A DNA stretch of 64,000 nucleotides from Acanthosoma haemorrhoidale (Eukaryota > Arthropoda > Insecta > Hemiptera > Acanthosomatidae): contig OV884011.1 of NCBI GenBank assembly GCA_930367205.1, positions 106,941,139 through 107,005,138 of the forward strand, given 5' to 3'. The notes under the pieces are model-generated. The model searched no databases. It was not told the origin of the DNA and saw only the letters and a list, made by a program, of their open reading frames with translations. This document shows positions 1 to 12,625 of this stretch, piece after piece (the stretch's first letter is position 1; every line of letters starts with the position of its first letter). The position numbers and the translations under genes were made by a program.

Positions 1-359
1 CCATTATGCAAAATATTTTGCCTCTAACTCATACATGGGTTGAGTTAAAAGTTCCCAACATAGATTTTAATGGTTTTTTGTGAAAAGATAAAAGACAAAT
101 TACGAATAAATCAAGACGTAGACCTTGAATATAATCGAAAAAATTAATTTTTTTAGCACTAAGTTAATTATTGACAATCATGTATCAAGGAGTATTTTTC
201 ATGCCCTCTTATCTTCAAATGTCATGTCAGTGTAAAATCCCGTATTTATATTAAAATTCAACTTTTTCAAATTATTGAATATCTAGAACGCAAAAATGTC
301 AAGGCCTGGCAGACAGGGAGGGGGGTGGTGAAAATATAAGGGTTTCTGGTTTGAAAAAA
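1..359. other. AT-rich upstream flank, no gene seen
   Basis: AT-rich sequence upstream of the putative promoter. No open frame of note, no RNA gene and no repeat shared with the rest of the window was found. Only a short G-rich stretch near 315-330 stands out. It is probably intergenic or distal promoter DNA of the gene that begins near 476. Confidence 0.4.
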
Positions 360-512
360 ACCAAGGAAACCCTGATAACGGTTTGAGCTGGATGGCTACG
401 GGTGTAGGTGCTGCCTCCACGTGGCTCCAGTGGACACTAGTGGCTCCCCCAGTTGTCCGTTGAACATACGAACTCAGTCAAGCTCCTTACGTGTGCTGTG
501 TCGGTTCAGTGT
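360..512 (+). promoter_or_regulatory. Putative promoter with two arthropod initiator-like sites
   Basis: This block is clearly GC-richer than its surroundings and lies 220-370 nt before the first coding exon. It carries TCAGTC at 474-479 and TCAGTG at 506-511, both close to the arthropod initiator consensus TCAKTY, so transcription may begin near 476 or 508. A canonical E-box CACGTG lies at 418-423. I see no TATA box at the expected distance. The assignment rests on position, composition and the initiator matches; no transcript evidence is available here. Confidence 0.4.
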
Positions 513-736
513 AGTCTATGTGCAGTGTGATGCGTGTTTTCGAATCGTGATCAAAGTTTAATTTTATAATTTCATTTTTATATTTTAATCATAACCAGAA
601 AACATCCATAGGCACATTCATGACTCGCTAGTGTTGGTTTTATAATTTTTTTATTTTATTTTATTATTTTTCCGTTTGGTCGGGTAATACCTGTTCCGTT
701 CTATCGGCCGGATTATCGACCCCGTCAGCTGACAAT
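476..736 (+). other. Putative 5' untranslated region
   Basis: The stretch between the initiator-like sites and the first ATG is AT-rich in its middle (550-670) and GC-richer just before the start codon. If transcription starts at 476 the leader is about 260 nt and unspliced. The leader's right boundary is set by the ATG at 737, which has A at -3 and G at +4, a good context for animal translation. Confidence 0.35.
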
Positions 737-1027
737 ATGGAAAACGGCGTTGCCAGTTTCGACCTGTCGACGGAGGAGACGCCAAGTTACTTCAAGAGCT
801 CCTTCGCTAGATCTATGGCCTTCAACACCTCCGGCTCTTCTGGCAGCAAGTCTCTGGATTACGTCTACATGGAGGACTTGTCCACGGCTAAGGAGGATCC
901 AGAGCCCAGGAGATGTACTCCAAGGTCTACCAGGCCGAGGCGAAGTGTCCCTGCTTTGCCCACTTTCGATCCCAACTTTCCCAGGGCTAGGGGTAACGAT
1001 GCTCTGAAGTTTTGGAAAATGAAACAG
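737..1027 (+). CDS. First coding exon of a long-intron gene, unrecognised product
   Basis: The exon has 97 codons from an ATG in good context and ends at CAG|GTATGT, a strong splice donor, in phase 0. Translation beyond the donor stops after six codons, as expected for intron read-through. The residues are rich in Ser/Thr at 1-50 (including a Ser/Gly run near 31-38), then acidic (46-57), then basic and Arg/Pro/Ser-rich at about 58-71 (RRCTPRSTRPRRS). They end in a possible helix (DALKFWKMKQ). There is no signal peptide or membrane segment. The mix of Ser/Thr, basic and Pro residues suggests a cytoplasmic, phosphorylatable, disordered N-terminus, perhaps of a cytoskeletal or scaffold protein; that is inference only. 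Base composition is clearly GC-richer than the flanks, which supports real coding. It should join the exon at 21423. I do not recognise the family. Confidence 0.75.
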
Positions 1028-2315
1028 GTATGTCAGTGTTTATACTAAGTTTATTTGCTATCCCCAGAACTCATATTTAACAGCAGCAGTAATTACATTC
1101 TCAGATAACATTCGCGTGCTTTAATTATAATATCAGTTGCTTTATATTATTCTCATATCTCAGGTGTTCCTTTTTTTATTTTATATCGTCTTATGATTGG
1201 GGATTCAGAAGCAACAGGTGGTGGTGTAGGCATTATTGGGGTTAAGTTGCCGGTAACAGTCGAGCCATTGTTGTCATTGGTTTGCTTTTGAATCAGTCCT
1301 ATTGGATTAGTGTCAATTGTTGACAAATTGTATATTACCATTGAATCGTGTTCCTGGTATCTTCTGTGTTTATATTTAAACTTCTTATAACAAAGTAAAC
1401 AGAAAGAAAAACTTTCATTATTAAGGGGAGATATTTCGAAATTGAAAGATGGTTGAAATATTATCACCGCCTACACTAGAAGCCCATTATGTTGCTTCTG
1501 ATAGTTCCATAAAATATTGGTCTGTTGGAAAGTACTTGGGATACTTTCAATTATTGTATTTTTATTGTTATTACCCCTACTGTTACCCGTCATAATCTGC
1601 CAGTTTATCATTACTTATTGTTATTTTATGTTATAAAATCAGAAAGACTGTAGCAAAGTAGTTTGTTATTTAGTCTGTTTTTATGCCCTATGGTTAATAA
1701 ATACTCTGGAATTTTAATTGGTGTCGACACAAGTTTATCAAAATGCAGAGCAGATCCGATTATCATATTCGCGAAAATTAAGATAAAACGAATTGAATCG
1801 TTCGAAATTACTATTTTTAAAGGATTTTAGTATTTATTAATATCAATATATTGCAATACATTATTACATGTAAAATTTCACAGAGTTGTCTGATTTGATG
1901 GGTTAATATCGAGATATTTCTTTTATTTTACACTATGATTATGGTGTAGACATCCTTCATTCACTATTTTTAATTAATAAAAATTAAAACAATTAATTGT
2001 GTTATAAGTGCTTTGAATGGAATTTAAGAATGCATCTAACACTAATTCAAATTAAGTAATTTTAATTGTTTATTAAACATTCGCCTCAGGATTAATATTT
2101 ATGTAGTTGCGATACAAATGAATACGAATGAAGATTTTAAACAGTCTTCCACACGATAGTTTCGTGATAAGTTGTTCAAAATTATGATTTTGTCTGTTAA
2201 ATCTTGGAGACTCGGTCTTGTTCACATGGAAATATATGTGGCTACTACCATTTCTGGTTGGGTTACTTGGCAGATGTTTTTTTTTTTACTAAAAATGGTT
2301 TATGTAATGAACAAC

Positions 2316-2740
2316 ATGTGAGGATTAGAGAACATTAGGGATAAAATTGGAAAAATTACCATTTTTCAGGAGACATTTGATGGCTGAGATATTTTGAATC
2401 AGATACTCTAATAAAAGGAAGGTTATTTCATCGTGAACCACTTAATTCCAATTTACGAAGCAATCAAAAGAAAATTATTTTGTTTTCTTCAGGATTTTAT
2501 CTCACCTTCTTAACTCACGCTACCTTCACTATTTGGTAGCTCAACTTAGTATTTTTGATGCTTTCTACGAAACGCGATCAGACGATTTTCTTTACTCTAA
2601 ATAATGTTATAAATCCCTTTATTTTTTTATTAATACAAAAAATAGACATTTGCTGAAATTGTCTCCTTGAACCCGTATGTGAGGATTAGAGAACATTGGG
2701 ATATTTTTTAAATAACCATTTTTCAGGATACATTTGATGG
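2316..2740. repeat. Direct repeat pair, about 65 bp units
   Basis: Two copies of a unit of roughly 65 bp lie at 2316-2383 and 2677-2740. Both begin with ATGTGAGGATTAGAGAACAT and both end with ACCATTTTTCAGG followed by an ACATTTGATGG-like end, with small indels in the middle. The 363-bp spacing and partial decay suggest either a local duplication or the ends of an old element. No coding content is recognisable between them. Confidence 0.6.
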
Positions 2741-2789
2741 GATAGTTGACTAATCCTAACTAGGTAGGATGGGAGGGAGGCTGAAGTTT

Positions 2790-3046
2790 TCAGGAAACTA
2801 ATGTGACAAGTTGGAATGTCTGGACACTTCCAATTTGTCGTCCATTCTCACTCAGCACTGTATGATCGGAGTACCGCAACAAAAATGTGGGCTGCCATGT
2901 GTGTAAATCGGACACTTGGAAAGGGCTCAGGGTCAACTTCAGGTAGTAAGTTGAACAGCAGGTCGTCGGACCTGACAGTTTGGACAGCTGACTGGGTGTA
3001 CATTTCACCCCTTTCTAATTCACTTGGTCGGTTTGTTTTGCATTGA
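2790..3046. other. GC-richer patch, unrecognised
   Basis: This short patch is GC-richer than the surrounding intron and open on both strands (72 codons on the minus strand, 76 on the plus). The minus-strand frame lacks low-complexity bias and looks slightly protein-like, but I recognise no family motif. It may be a fragment of an old transposable element. It sits just downstream of the direct repeat pair. Confidence 0.25.
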
Positions 3047-3634
3047 TGTCACATTTGATGTTACTGCGAAATGGAAAATACTAACATCTTCATAAAGCAT
3101 GAGTAAGTGGCGAATTAGAAAAAAACCAAAAAAATCTAAAATTTTGAGTTGGCCATAGAATTAAAGATGTTGACTTCCTCTGATTAGCAATATGCAATTT
3201 TTATTAAACCACATTTATAAAACTAATTAAATAAAGTAATTAAAACTGTTTTTAACATCTTGTTCGCCACTTTAAATCAACAAGTATTTTTTTTAGAGTA
3301 CTGATATTTTTTTTTAGAGACCTGATATTTCTCTTGGTTGTGTCATTTTATGACCAATGGTGCTAAACATCAAATAACTCCCTTGAAACATAATGAAGGG
3401 TTACTTATGAATTACATAATATAAAATTAAAAAATAAATAGTATTCATAATAAGCAGGAGGGTATCAAATTGAAGATAAGGACGTCCTGCTTGATAATAT
3501 GTGTTGTGGCTTTTGTTGACTATAATTAAAAAAAATCATTCGTTTTCGCTGCCGTAACCCTAAAAATTCTAATGACACACGGGGTGGTTTTTACGGATAT
3601 TTATTCTGACTTGAGTCACACACAGCACGCTCTA

Positions 3635-3690
3635 TCAAACCGCCACGGTTCTCGCATAGAATCGTGAACTGCGGTGGATTTGAGCGCGGT
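3635..3690. repeat. Small imperfect hairpin
   Basis: AACCGCCACGGTTCT and a downstream AGAATCGTGAACTGCGGT are imperfect inverted repeats around a short CGCAT loop, in a locally GC-rich patch. It could form an RNA stem in the intron transcript. No function is claimed. Confidence 0.35.
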
Positions 3691-5927
3691 TTCCGTCACC
3701 AACAGGTTCTTTATTTTAGTCATTATCTCCAATCCCGCAATATAATTAAAATTTAAAACATTGAAATACCTTATATTAATAGTTCCGGCGATTCAAAATC
3801 CTATATTTGACATGGAGGAGGGGAGGGCATTACCGATAACCATTGTAAAAGTTAATTAGCGATTACTTATTGATTAAACGAAGATATGACCGATCACAAT
3901 GAGTGGGCTGCCGAATAAAAGGAATCAATAACAATATTACTTCTAAACGTTTATGCTGAATTTAATTGTTTTTGTTATTGGCTATTTGATGTAAGAAATT
4001 TATGGAATGTGGAGTCCCAGTTAATGTGTCAACGACACGAAAAATAATCAACTAGATGATTACGATCCTCTAAAAAATACTTTAAGGTTTAATTATTAAT
4101 ATTAACAATTTGTTGTGTTATAATTAATAATTAATCATGATTTTGAATGCATTTAAAAATAAGCTAGACTATTACCAGAAAATACCCCGCTAGGGCGGCT
4201 AGGGGCTAACCTTTCATAGGTGGGTTGGGTTGACCGGCCACTGCAAGGACCTTGGACTAGATAGCGCTGTCCATTCACTGATCCTCAGGAGCCTTATAGC
4301 CAGTTTTCTGTATAGCCAGTTTTCCATCTTTCCACACATATATGCAATATATATACAGTTTTTGTTGAAATATCAATTTATTCATCTTACATTTTCGTTA
4401 TATACATTACATTATATATATTACATTACGTTATATACTGAACATTATGTAGTAAATTTAATGCTATCAAAAATCAAATCAAGTGTGACGCATATACAAA
4501 TAGTTTCGTTACGGCTGCGATAACGATTTAAGCATTAGTTGTAATCGATGTTATTTTATTAAAGTTTTATGTTTTGTCGTGTTGGTGTCTGATATCATCC
4601 TGAAACGTTCCAAAAGACCATTAATTAATAAAATTTGGAAGGATACTATGGATATATTTTAATCATGATCAAATTTAGCATCGTTCAAAATATCATATAT
4701 CAGTTATTTATTTATTTTTATAAACATGTTACATTTTACTAATCAGGACTTCTAGATATTTAATTCGATACTCTACTCAATAGGTGAACATGTATTTTTT
4801 AATTACTAATCGATTGATTTATGAACCCTAAATATGAAACATATTTCATAAGGTTCTTTTTATTTTTAGCATAGTTGGTCTTGAAATGAAACCACCATTC
4901 AAAATATAACACTTTAAAAACAAAAAAAATGCCTAAAGTTGAGAACACGAATTTACTTGCAGTCTTAATCCTGCCAAATACCTTTGGCAATTGCTGTCAG
5001 AATATTTCAAGGGTACAAGTAAGAAACGGAATAACACGAAATTATATATTTTGTGATCTATAATATCATTCATACGGTATATATTATCTATTTTGTTATA
5101 TGGTGGTATACACTCATTTTCTTGCATTCATTGAATTTAAAACTCTGGGAATAGTTCCGTGAATGAATATATTCTATACGGCTGGAAATCAGCTGTGATG
5201 AATGGAAATAGGAAACTAATAACACGCCGTGGAACAATGCTAACTATTCTGTAAACAATTTCTCCTGTAAAAGCTAATTTTTTTGGACTTGAATTTTTAC
5301 ACGAAAAATACCAATAATTATAATTTTGTTTATCACAAACTTGTGCCTTTATAACACATTCTTGTTAAAATAAAATAATTATTTATTTAATGAAACATAC
5401 ATTTATTTATTGAATAAATGGCGATATTATGTCGCTCAAAAGCCTTTAACAAAATTTTGGAGATTTCAAACACAATAAAGAACTATTCTTCCTTGAGACG
5501 GTTGCTATTTAATGTATCAGTTTCGTTGGTGGTGATTTTTATTCGGAATTAATGAGCAGGTTCGTGCAGTATAATTCTGAAGTATCATGCATATATATTT
5601 CTCACTTAATTACTGTCAGTTAGTTTTCTTATAATTTAGTCCAAACTGCTTCATAAGTAGATTAGGCTTGGAAGCATCTGATCAATCTACGTCAGCGGAT
5701 GATTGATAATATGAAAAGGAGCGGCTCATATACCATTTAAAAACGGCCTTGACCTCACCTTGAAGATCGCAATCATACCATTAAATGAATGGTCCGTAAC
5801 AGTACTGTGTTATTTGATATGGCAGTGGTAACCATCTGGTGCTTGTCAGCAATTTTGTGAAGAATTCGTGCCAATAACATATTTTAATCTTATGTTATTA
5901 CTTTTAACCTTAAATTAATTAAATACT

Positions 5928-6034
5928 GTATGAATGAGCGAGTGAAAGAAAATTGTAAATATGGTATGAATGAAAACATTTATCACAATTACTTATTGCC
6001 CAATGAGAAAGATTGTAATTTTATCTTAATAAAG
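5928..6034 (+). mobile_element. LINE 3' tail fragment, copy 1
   Basis: This roughly 105-bp stretch is closely similar to the 3' tail that follows the Jockey-like reverse transcriptase at 28503-29284. Shared blocks include ATTGTAAATATGGTAT, then ACATTTATCACAATTACTTA, then TTGTAATTTTATC before AATAAAG. No reverse transcriptase coding is recognisable upstream, so this is a heavily 5'-truncated insertion. The copy ends near a run of TCAATCAATCAA, which could be a simple 3' tail. Confidence 0.65.
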
Positions 6035-9000
6035 TTATTTTATCAATCAATCAAATTAATTAAATAAAAGATAAAAAAGTTATTGCCGAAACCCTAAGAG
6101 AAAATACTCTAATTTTAGTCAGCCATTGGAGGGGGGGGGGGTGTCGTCTTTCCAAGTTGTCTGTATAGATTGTGTTTGTCACGATTGTGGTTGTAAAAAT
6201 TATTATTATAATTCATCGATCTGAAATTTGACATCACAACACCTCGATTGCTGATTAGTTTAGGGAAGATAGGAAAAAAAGTTTGGCCCGTTTCACTAAC
6301 GGTTTCAGCCACAGCCACAGCTGTTTAAGATTTTAAGTTCTACTCTCCCCCCCCCCCCCTTCGGCTAAGGACACATTAAAGGTTGTTCCATTCTAAAAGT
6401 TTCTGATAATAGAAATCGTATATCTAATACGTTCCAGGCAGCTTTTAATAGGATTATTTTTTGTTATTTACGTGCAGTGGTCAAAATGGTTCAACGTATA
6501 AAATGAAGTTTTTTTTTTTAATAAAATCATTTATTAAGTTTTTTTTTATTTTATCTCTCAAATTGATTCTTTACTTAAAACGTCATTCAGATCCGTCATT
6601 TATATTTTAAAAAATTATGTTTATTTGAGGGTTGAAGGTTTTATCCTACCTTAATTTTATCATATACTAAGGAATATTTTCCTCACTCCGATTCTTTGAA
6701 TTGAATCATTATTAATTCTGGCCTAGTCTCCTATTATGTTGATTTATTGTAATTACGAAGTTGCAAGTAGGAATCAATCTGGGACCATCTTGAGTGATTA
6801 GGTGACCATGTGTCACAATGACATTGATAGAAGGGAAATGATTGGGGTGGGGGGTTATCTACCCCCTAAAATTGAATGAATTTATCTTTTGAATAAATGC
6901 TCCTCTAGTTTATTATATGTAGGATTTGTTTTAAATGAAAAAATGAATCTGAAGCATAGAAAGGTCTCTTTAAGAATACTCATCTTATCACCCCATTCAT
7001 TCTTCAATTCAAGGCCAACCTTTGTTTACGCAGAAGAAAACAAAGCTAATACAAGTAACTGCAAAAGGCGCATGATGTGCATGTAATTATGGTATTGTAA
7101 TAAAACAACGATTAATCACTGAGAATGGGCCAACAGTAAGTAGTAATAGCTGTTGTTCGTTTGAATAATGTTGTTTTTACGATATTCAATCCTAAATTCA
7201 TAACATTGATTACGCATTTTTCATTGGGAACGGTTTTGTCATTGATTGTTAGTATTTAACAGTATTTCCTTGCAAACACGAGTCAAAAAACCTGTTTGGG
7301 TAGATTTTTATTTCACAAGAAATAAAAAAAAATTCATTGTAGGACACAATGAAAATTGAAGTGGAACATTAGCCGGAATGCGGAATCTTACAAACCACAA
7401 GTGGCTGGCAAACCTATTTAAGTTTAGTTACGTTATTTAGAACTTACGTATTATTATTATTTCCATGAAAAGTAATAATACAAAATTATGCACTGCGGCA
7501 TTGTAATAGGTTTTCTATGCAATGTTACAAACTATAGTTTCAAATAATTTTTTTTAAATATTTTAGTTGGTATTATTTATTCTGTAATGACAGATCATCT
7601 TATTGCATTAAAAACTAAACAAAAAAATAGTGAAAATTACAGTTTTGCTATATATTATTTAAAGTGTCGCGTGTTTAACCCCCATATGATATATCAAATA
7701 AATGAGATTAAAAATGACAAATAAAAATTATATATTAAAAAAAGGAGTCTCTAGTGGGCACAAACAGAGAGCAAACGAAACATAAAAATACATATCTTAA
7801 AATTTATGCAGTTGCTATATTAGGATGTGTTCCAACGAAAAGAAAAAAGGTAATGGGAAGAAGGGATTTTAGGATGGTTGGAGATACAAGCTAATTTGAA
7901 CCAAGTGTAGAAAGAGTAAACTTGAAGTTTCAAGTAGTCCATGGAATAATTATACAATTATACGGTGGAAAAAACAGCTAAGGTAAATAGGGCAACTCCC
8001 TGAAACATTAATTCATCGACATTTTCGCGAATATACGAGTATAGGCTACTACAAGCCGGAAACCGACACATAAATATGACAGTACTTATAAAAGCCTCCA
8101 TGTACTATGGTTGGACCCGACATGTTCTTCACGCAACATCAGTTAAATAATCTTTGTAGAGGAGAGTCTTTTTAAAAGAAAAGAAAGAAAAGCCTTATTA
8201 TGAAGTACAAGCAAAACACTTCTATATACAGATATTAAGAGTTATATTACTACATACTACTGGTTCGGGTGTTTATGGACGAGTGTCTGGGAAACAACTG
8301 TGAACTAGTGGGGACTGGAACTAAAGCTGAGACATATGTGAATATGAGAAGGGTTGTTTCAGGAATTGAGAGGGATGCGGTCGCTTACTTAAAAAATAAC
8401 AAGAAACACCAGTGACTTCCATGAAGTCCCGAGGCAGGTATACACTAGAAGGGGCTTTTACCCTTATATATAACATTAGGATTACAATATTCTTAGCATT
8501 ATATAACTATCGACGAAGTCTCCAGTCAGAAGAGGTCAGGTTGGGGAAGGATTGGGCAGGCCGCCGGATTTAGACAGCATGACCGACCTAACATGGCTTA
8601 TTAAATGATAAACACAATATGACGCAATTATAAAAACACAAATTGAAAATATTCTAAATACTGAAAAATAATTAAATATAATATAAAAATAATGTTATAT
8701 GAGTATTGCCTAAAATTATAGAGAGGGGGCCTATGACTGTAAAGCGTATAAATATGCGATATAAGTATGCGGGAATTACATTCTTCAAGGCGTACTGTTT
8801 GTTTATTGACAATTGTTTTACTTCCTCTTATTTTTTCAGGTGATCCCAGATATGTCTTTCTGGGTAAAATAAGATGTTTGCAATGGGTTTGTTTTGTAGT
8901 AGTAAAAAGTCATTTTTTGTTATCAATGCCTCATTTTTGTATCCTAGATTTTGTGCTTAAGGTCATTAAGTGAATATAAAACTATTTGTTCAGCGTTAGT

Positions 9001-9090
9001 CAAATTTATTTAGAAACATTCTTGATTCTTGTTCTGTTAAATTCATCACACCCTGGATAGAAAACAATAAATGCAATAAACAATAAAGCA

Positions 9091-9160
9091 TACATTCTGT
9101 AGAGTCTAAAGCATGCTGACTTCTGACTGGGGATCCGAGTTCGCTACCCGGCTGATGCAA
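9091..9160 (+). mobile_element. tRNA-like SINE head
   Basis: The stretch ...AGAGTCTAAAGCATGCTG, ACTTCTGA and GATCCGAGTTCGCTACCCGG reads like the D-arm, anticodon loop and T-arm of a tRNA. The anticodon position would be TCT, so an Arg tRNA ancestor is suggested. The B-box GAGTTCGCTACCC is recognisable but no complete acceptor stem pairs, so it is not a working tRNA gene. A GC-rich body (GGGTTTGGCGGGTCCGACTC) follows. A tRNA-derived SINE is the simplest reading. Confidence 0.45.
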
Positions 9161-9611
9161 GAACTATTTCGTTGGGGGTGGGTTTGGCGGGTCCGACTCA
9201 CCCTTGTTAGAATAAATAAGCACCTAATTGGACAAAAAAGTAGTAGATCCCGTTAAGGATTCCAAATTTAAGGTTGAGAGGTAATATCTTGTGCAAACCA
9301 CACGAGCACTTCAGTGCATGCGCGTGGCTTTTGCTGAAACTCGCTACCTTCAAGGTATGGAAACAACTTTCGGCCGCCTAAACCCCGACTTCATGAGGCA
9401 TGGATGTTATTTAATCATAGACCCCTATTACTATAGGCAATGTTTCATTTTAAGAAAATTTCTAAGAAGAAGTCTAGGATGGATAGTATGAACAAAATAT
9501 AAGGAAAAGGGTCTCACCGCAATATTATTTCTAAATTACTACCCAAACTGGTAGGATTAACAAGCAATATTGATTAGTACTCATAAGAATGTTTTGTCTT
9601 GGCTTTTTGTT

Positions 9612-9780
9612 ACTTATCCTTGGAAGGACTAATGAGTACTTTGAATAAAGAAGTAATGAATCCGGGTAAGAGAACGGTAAGAGGTCTTAGCTAGCAGCGT
9701 CATAAGCTAGAATTCAGCGCCACCTTCCAACTGCGGTGACTACCTTTGGTCGGCCCTAACTCTTCACGGCGTACACCATT
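9612..9780 (+). repeat. Dispersed repeat A, copy 1
   Basis: This block resembles 13870-14045 in the same orientation. Shared order of blocks: a TAATGAGT-like start, TTGAATAAAGAA with ATGAATCC or GTAAATCC, an AAGA..AC stretch, then CACC...CTGCGGTGAC and a TTCAC end. Similarity is moderate with indels, so both are old copies of one dispersed family. I cannot name the family. The GC-rich 3' half suggests it was once part of an element with coding or SINE-like content. Confidence 0.45.
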
Positions 9781-10231
9781 GATTTATCATTAATTTGTCG
9801 GAATTGAAGGAGAAAAAAGGATCCTGATTCAGAATATGTAATGCTGTAATGCTTTGTAAAGCGGATCATTATTACAAAAATTCGCTAATAATGTCAATTA
9901 TAATTTTTCTGCTTCCACGTTTGTACTAAAAACTTGGGATTTATAAAGGGCTTAATTGAATTCATGAAATTGATTTTTCCTATGGTAGCATTCATATAAA
10001 ATGCCATGTTTTAAGAATAATAGTATATTTAATTCAGAAATAGCCGAAGTTAAAATATTTCTCCTATTGCCCTAGGGGTTTCTCTCTAATGTCTTTCGTT
10101 CGCCCATCGGTTATCTGATGTTAAAGAAAGTTTTTGTCTAAGGTCAGACTAGCATCACTTGGATTGATTGCTGGGCGATTGTCTCCACGTGGCTAGCAGC
10201 GCTCCTGTATCAGGAAATAAATAAGGGATAG

Positions 10232-10537
10232 CCGGACAGGAAGAGAACAATAGTCCGCTGGACACAAAGCCTCAGACCTCGAGCAGACAAAGGAGGAGGA
10301 ATAGCGAGAGAACTTATTCCAACTGCCTGGAGACTACCTCCTGTACAGCACAAGGCCTACCGTGCACAAGGACTTCCATTGGAGATAGCTCAGGCTATAG
10401 GATGGCTACATACCGGCCGAGTACTAGTCACTAACCAGGCGAAAGGGGTGAAAAGAAGGTACAATGTTATAAGTCGTGACCTTTATATCCAGGACCCTGT
10501 CAAATTTTTAAAGCTTTTAATTAATCAATATTCAAAC
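10232..10537 (+). pseudogene. Unrecognised 102-codon open stretch without a start
   Basis: Between stops at 10229 and 10538 one plus-strand frame stays open for 102 codons without an ATG at its beginning. Its first two thirds are GC-richer than the intron and read as a plausible soluble peptide (for example RADKGGGIARELIPTAWRLP and IGWLHTGRVLVTNQAKGVKR). The last third is AT-rich and Lys/Leu-rich, as expected where coding similarity ends. It could be a fragment of a decayed transposon protein or a domesticated exon. I recognise no family, and no clear splice sites flank it. Confidence 0.3.
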
Positions 10538-12332
10538 TAGTTGATATTGACAATTTTTTTTTTACATTCATAAATTAAATAGTATTTTTAAAATAAATAA
10601 ATAAACCAAATAAAGAATGACAATAGTAGCCTACTTTTCATATGATGGTAAAAAAAAATTGTTATTTATGATAAAAAATACTTCATTTTATTTAACAGAC
10701 TAATAATCTGGTCCAAAAGCCAATTTAAATTTTTTTTTTTATGAGCGATAACTCGTCTTCCCAACCAGTCTCCGATCAACGATATCCCCGACCCAGAGAT
10801 CCATATGGATCACGTGGAATGGTTGGATTACGGGTCCAAGGGGGGGGGGCGTATTCCAGAGCAGTAGCTGTCACCTCTATAACTGTACGAATAATTAATT
10901 TGTGTAAATGGTTACATCGTGACTACACCATGATGATTGGACATCATTCAGCCTTCTTGACATTGGTTTCTCTGAAACAACAAAATTATACCAGGCAATG
11001 TAGTGCAAGTTATTGATTCATATAACCAGAAAACAACTGTCTATTAGCGCTATTGATAGAAGTGCTAAGGTCGCTAGAATAACTATAGTATTAGAATTCT
11101 ACTAAGTATTAGTAGTAGACTTCTAGTAACTCTAGTACTCGAATAATTATATTATGTAGGCTGATTCATAATTTTGATCAAAGAATGAAAGCTTGGTTAC
11201 ATCTCAGAATAAAATATTTCTAGTCCACATACTAGACTGACTTTGGCTTGTTTGTTAGTAGAATCATAATTGATCATTTGCAGGATCTTTACCTCTTATA
11301 TCTGTGATAGCCCTAGTAATGTCTTAGATATTTTTCATAGATAGGTGGCTTTGTTTGTTTATATATCTTGCAGTTAAGTTTTCTGTTCTTATCAGTGTGG
11401 TGTGATAACCAAAAATTATAATTGTTGTTTAATAGCTATTTAAGTCGATGATACTCGATCTTATATTTTAGACATACTCGTATGTCAAATTTCCCCATAC
11501 CTCGACCGTTTGTCACAACGGATTCCACGGAAGAAAAAGGTCAGTCAACACCGTATTTGACCAAGACCCAATTACCATACGCTCGTTACTAATTATTCTA
11601 CTGTGTTGATATAACAAAGCTACGATTACCTCTATGATTATGTGTAGAAAATAAAGTATATGACCTAGTTAATAATAATTTGTTGTTCCAAGTACAACTG
11701 CTAAGCTCTTCTGTCTTGTTCAGATTTTGGGTCCTATGTAAATCTGGAATCCAAAATCTTATAATGAAACAAAGTATTACATAAGCAAGTGTAATAATAA
11801 AATCATTCATGGATAAATATATTAATGATCTGATAGCTGTTGTGGTGGGGGGTTGAAAAAGAAATTTCCATCAATAACGTTTCTTTAACTACAAAAACAA
11901 TAATAATTAAATCTACAAATTAGAAAATAGCTAACGATTGTTGATTGGCTACCATACTATCTACACATTCATCAATCATATTATTTATATATTTGAATGC
12001 AGCCATAGCTTAAGAGAGTCCTGATTGCTGACGCCACTCTTAAGAATGGCTATTGTATGGGATTGGTTTAATCCCGAGGGAAATTCGTTTCTACTTAAAT
12101 ATAAAAACCATTGCAAGTTTTTTTTGTGACGAACCCTCGGTCCTCGTGTTGAATTTTCATTATTGAAGTAGATACAGTAAGCTATCGGTAAATACCTATA
12201 AAAAGGAAGCATGGGGAGAAAGTCAAGAACAAAGTTAAGTGAATGAGAAAAGAGAAAATTGATACTATTTAATTAAAAGGTGTATTTATTGTATTGAGTA
12301 GCAGTCCTTTAATTTTAGAAATATTTTATCGA

Positions 12333-12625
12333 AACAAACCTCTTTAATTATGAGGGAGATTTGATAGAAATAAAAAATAAAACGAGCAATCTTTGTATAT
12401 CAATCTCTTAAATAAGATTTAAATTTTGAAAAAATTATATGAAATAGCAAATTTACAGTATAATTCAGTTCATTTGTGATACTATACTTGAATGTAATGA
12501 ACTCGGCTTGGTATGATGAGGTGTTAGATTTTCAACAAATGGATTAATGAACACACTGCGTATGTGCGTCAGGCCCTCGTGTGAGATGGTAGTAGATGTT
12601 GATTGTTTATTTAAGACATTTTGGA
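12333..12625 (+). repeat. Dispersed repeat B, copy 1
   Basis: This stretch resembles 44396-44720 in the same orientation. Shared blocks in order are TTTAATTATGAGGGAGAT, a TTTACAGTRTAATKCAGTTCATKTGTGAT block, CTCGGCT, and a TGTG.GAGATGGTA / TGTCAGATGGTAA block followed by ATGTTGA.TGTTTA. Divergence and indels indicate an old family. The 71-codon open frame at 12547-12762 lies partly in it and is probably a chance frame or a remnant of the element's coding. Family unknown. Confidence 0.55.

Noticed and set aside
750..1007. Second open frame of 85 codons overlapping exon 1
   Set aside because: It is the +2 shadow of the coding exon; it lacks its own splice context and sits in a frame enriched in Arg/Ser/Cys, as expected for a shadow.
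1153..1467. 104-codon minus-strand frame at the start of intron 1
   Set aside because: No family motif, no promoter or splice context, and composition like the AT-rich background.
8831..8845. TTTTTTCAG|GTGATC as a second recursive splice site
   Set aside because: The acceptor half is good but the donor half lacks G at +5, so regenerating a working donor is unlikely.
9091..9160. Working tRNA-Arg gene
   Set aside because: Only the anticodon and T-arm regions look tRNA-like; the acceptor stem and spacing are not intact, so a SINE head is more likely.
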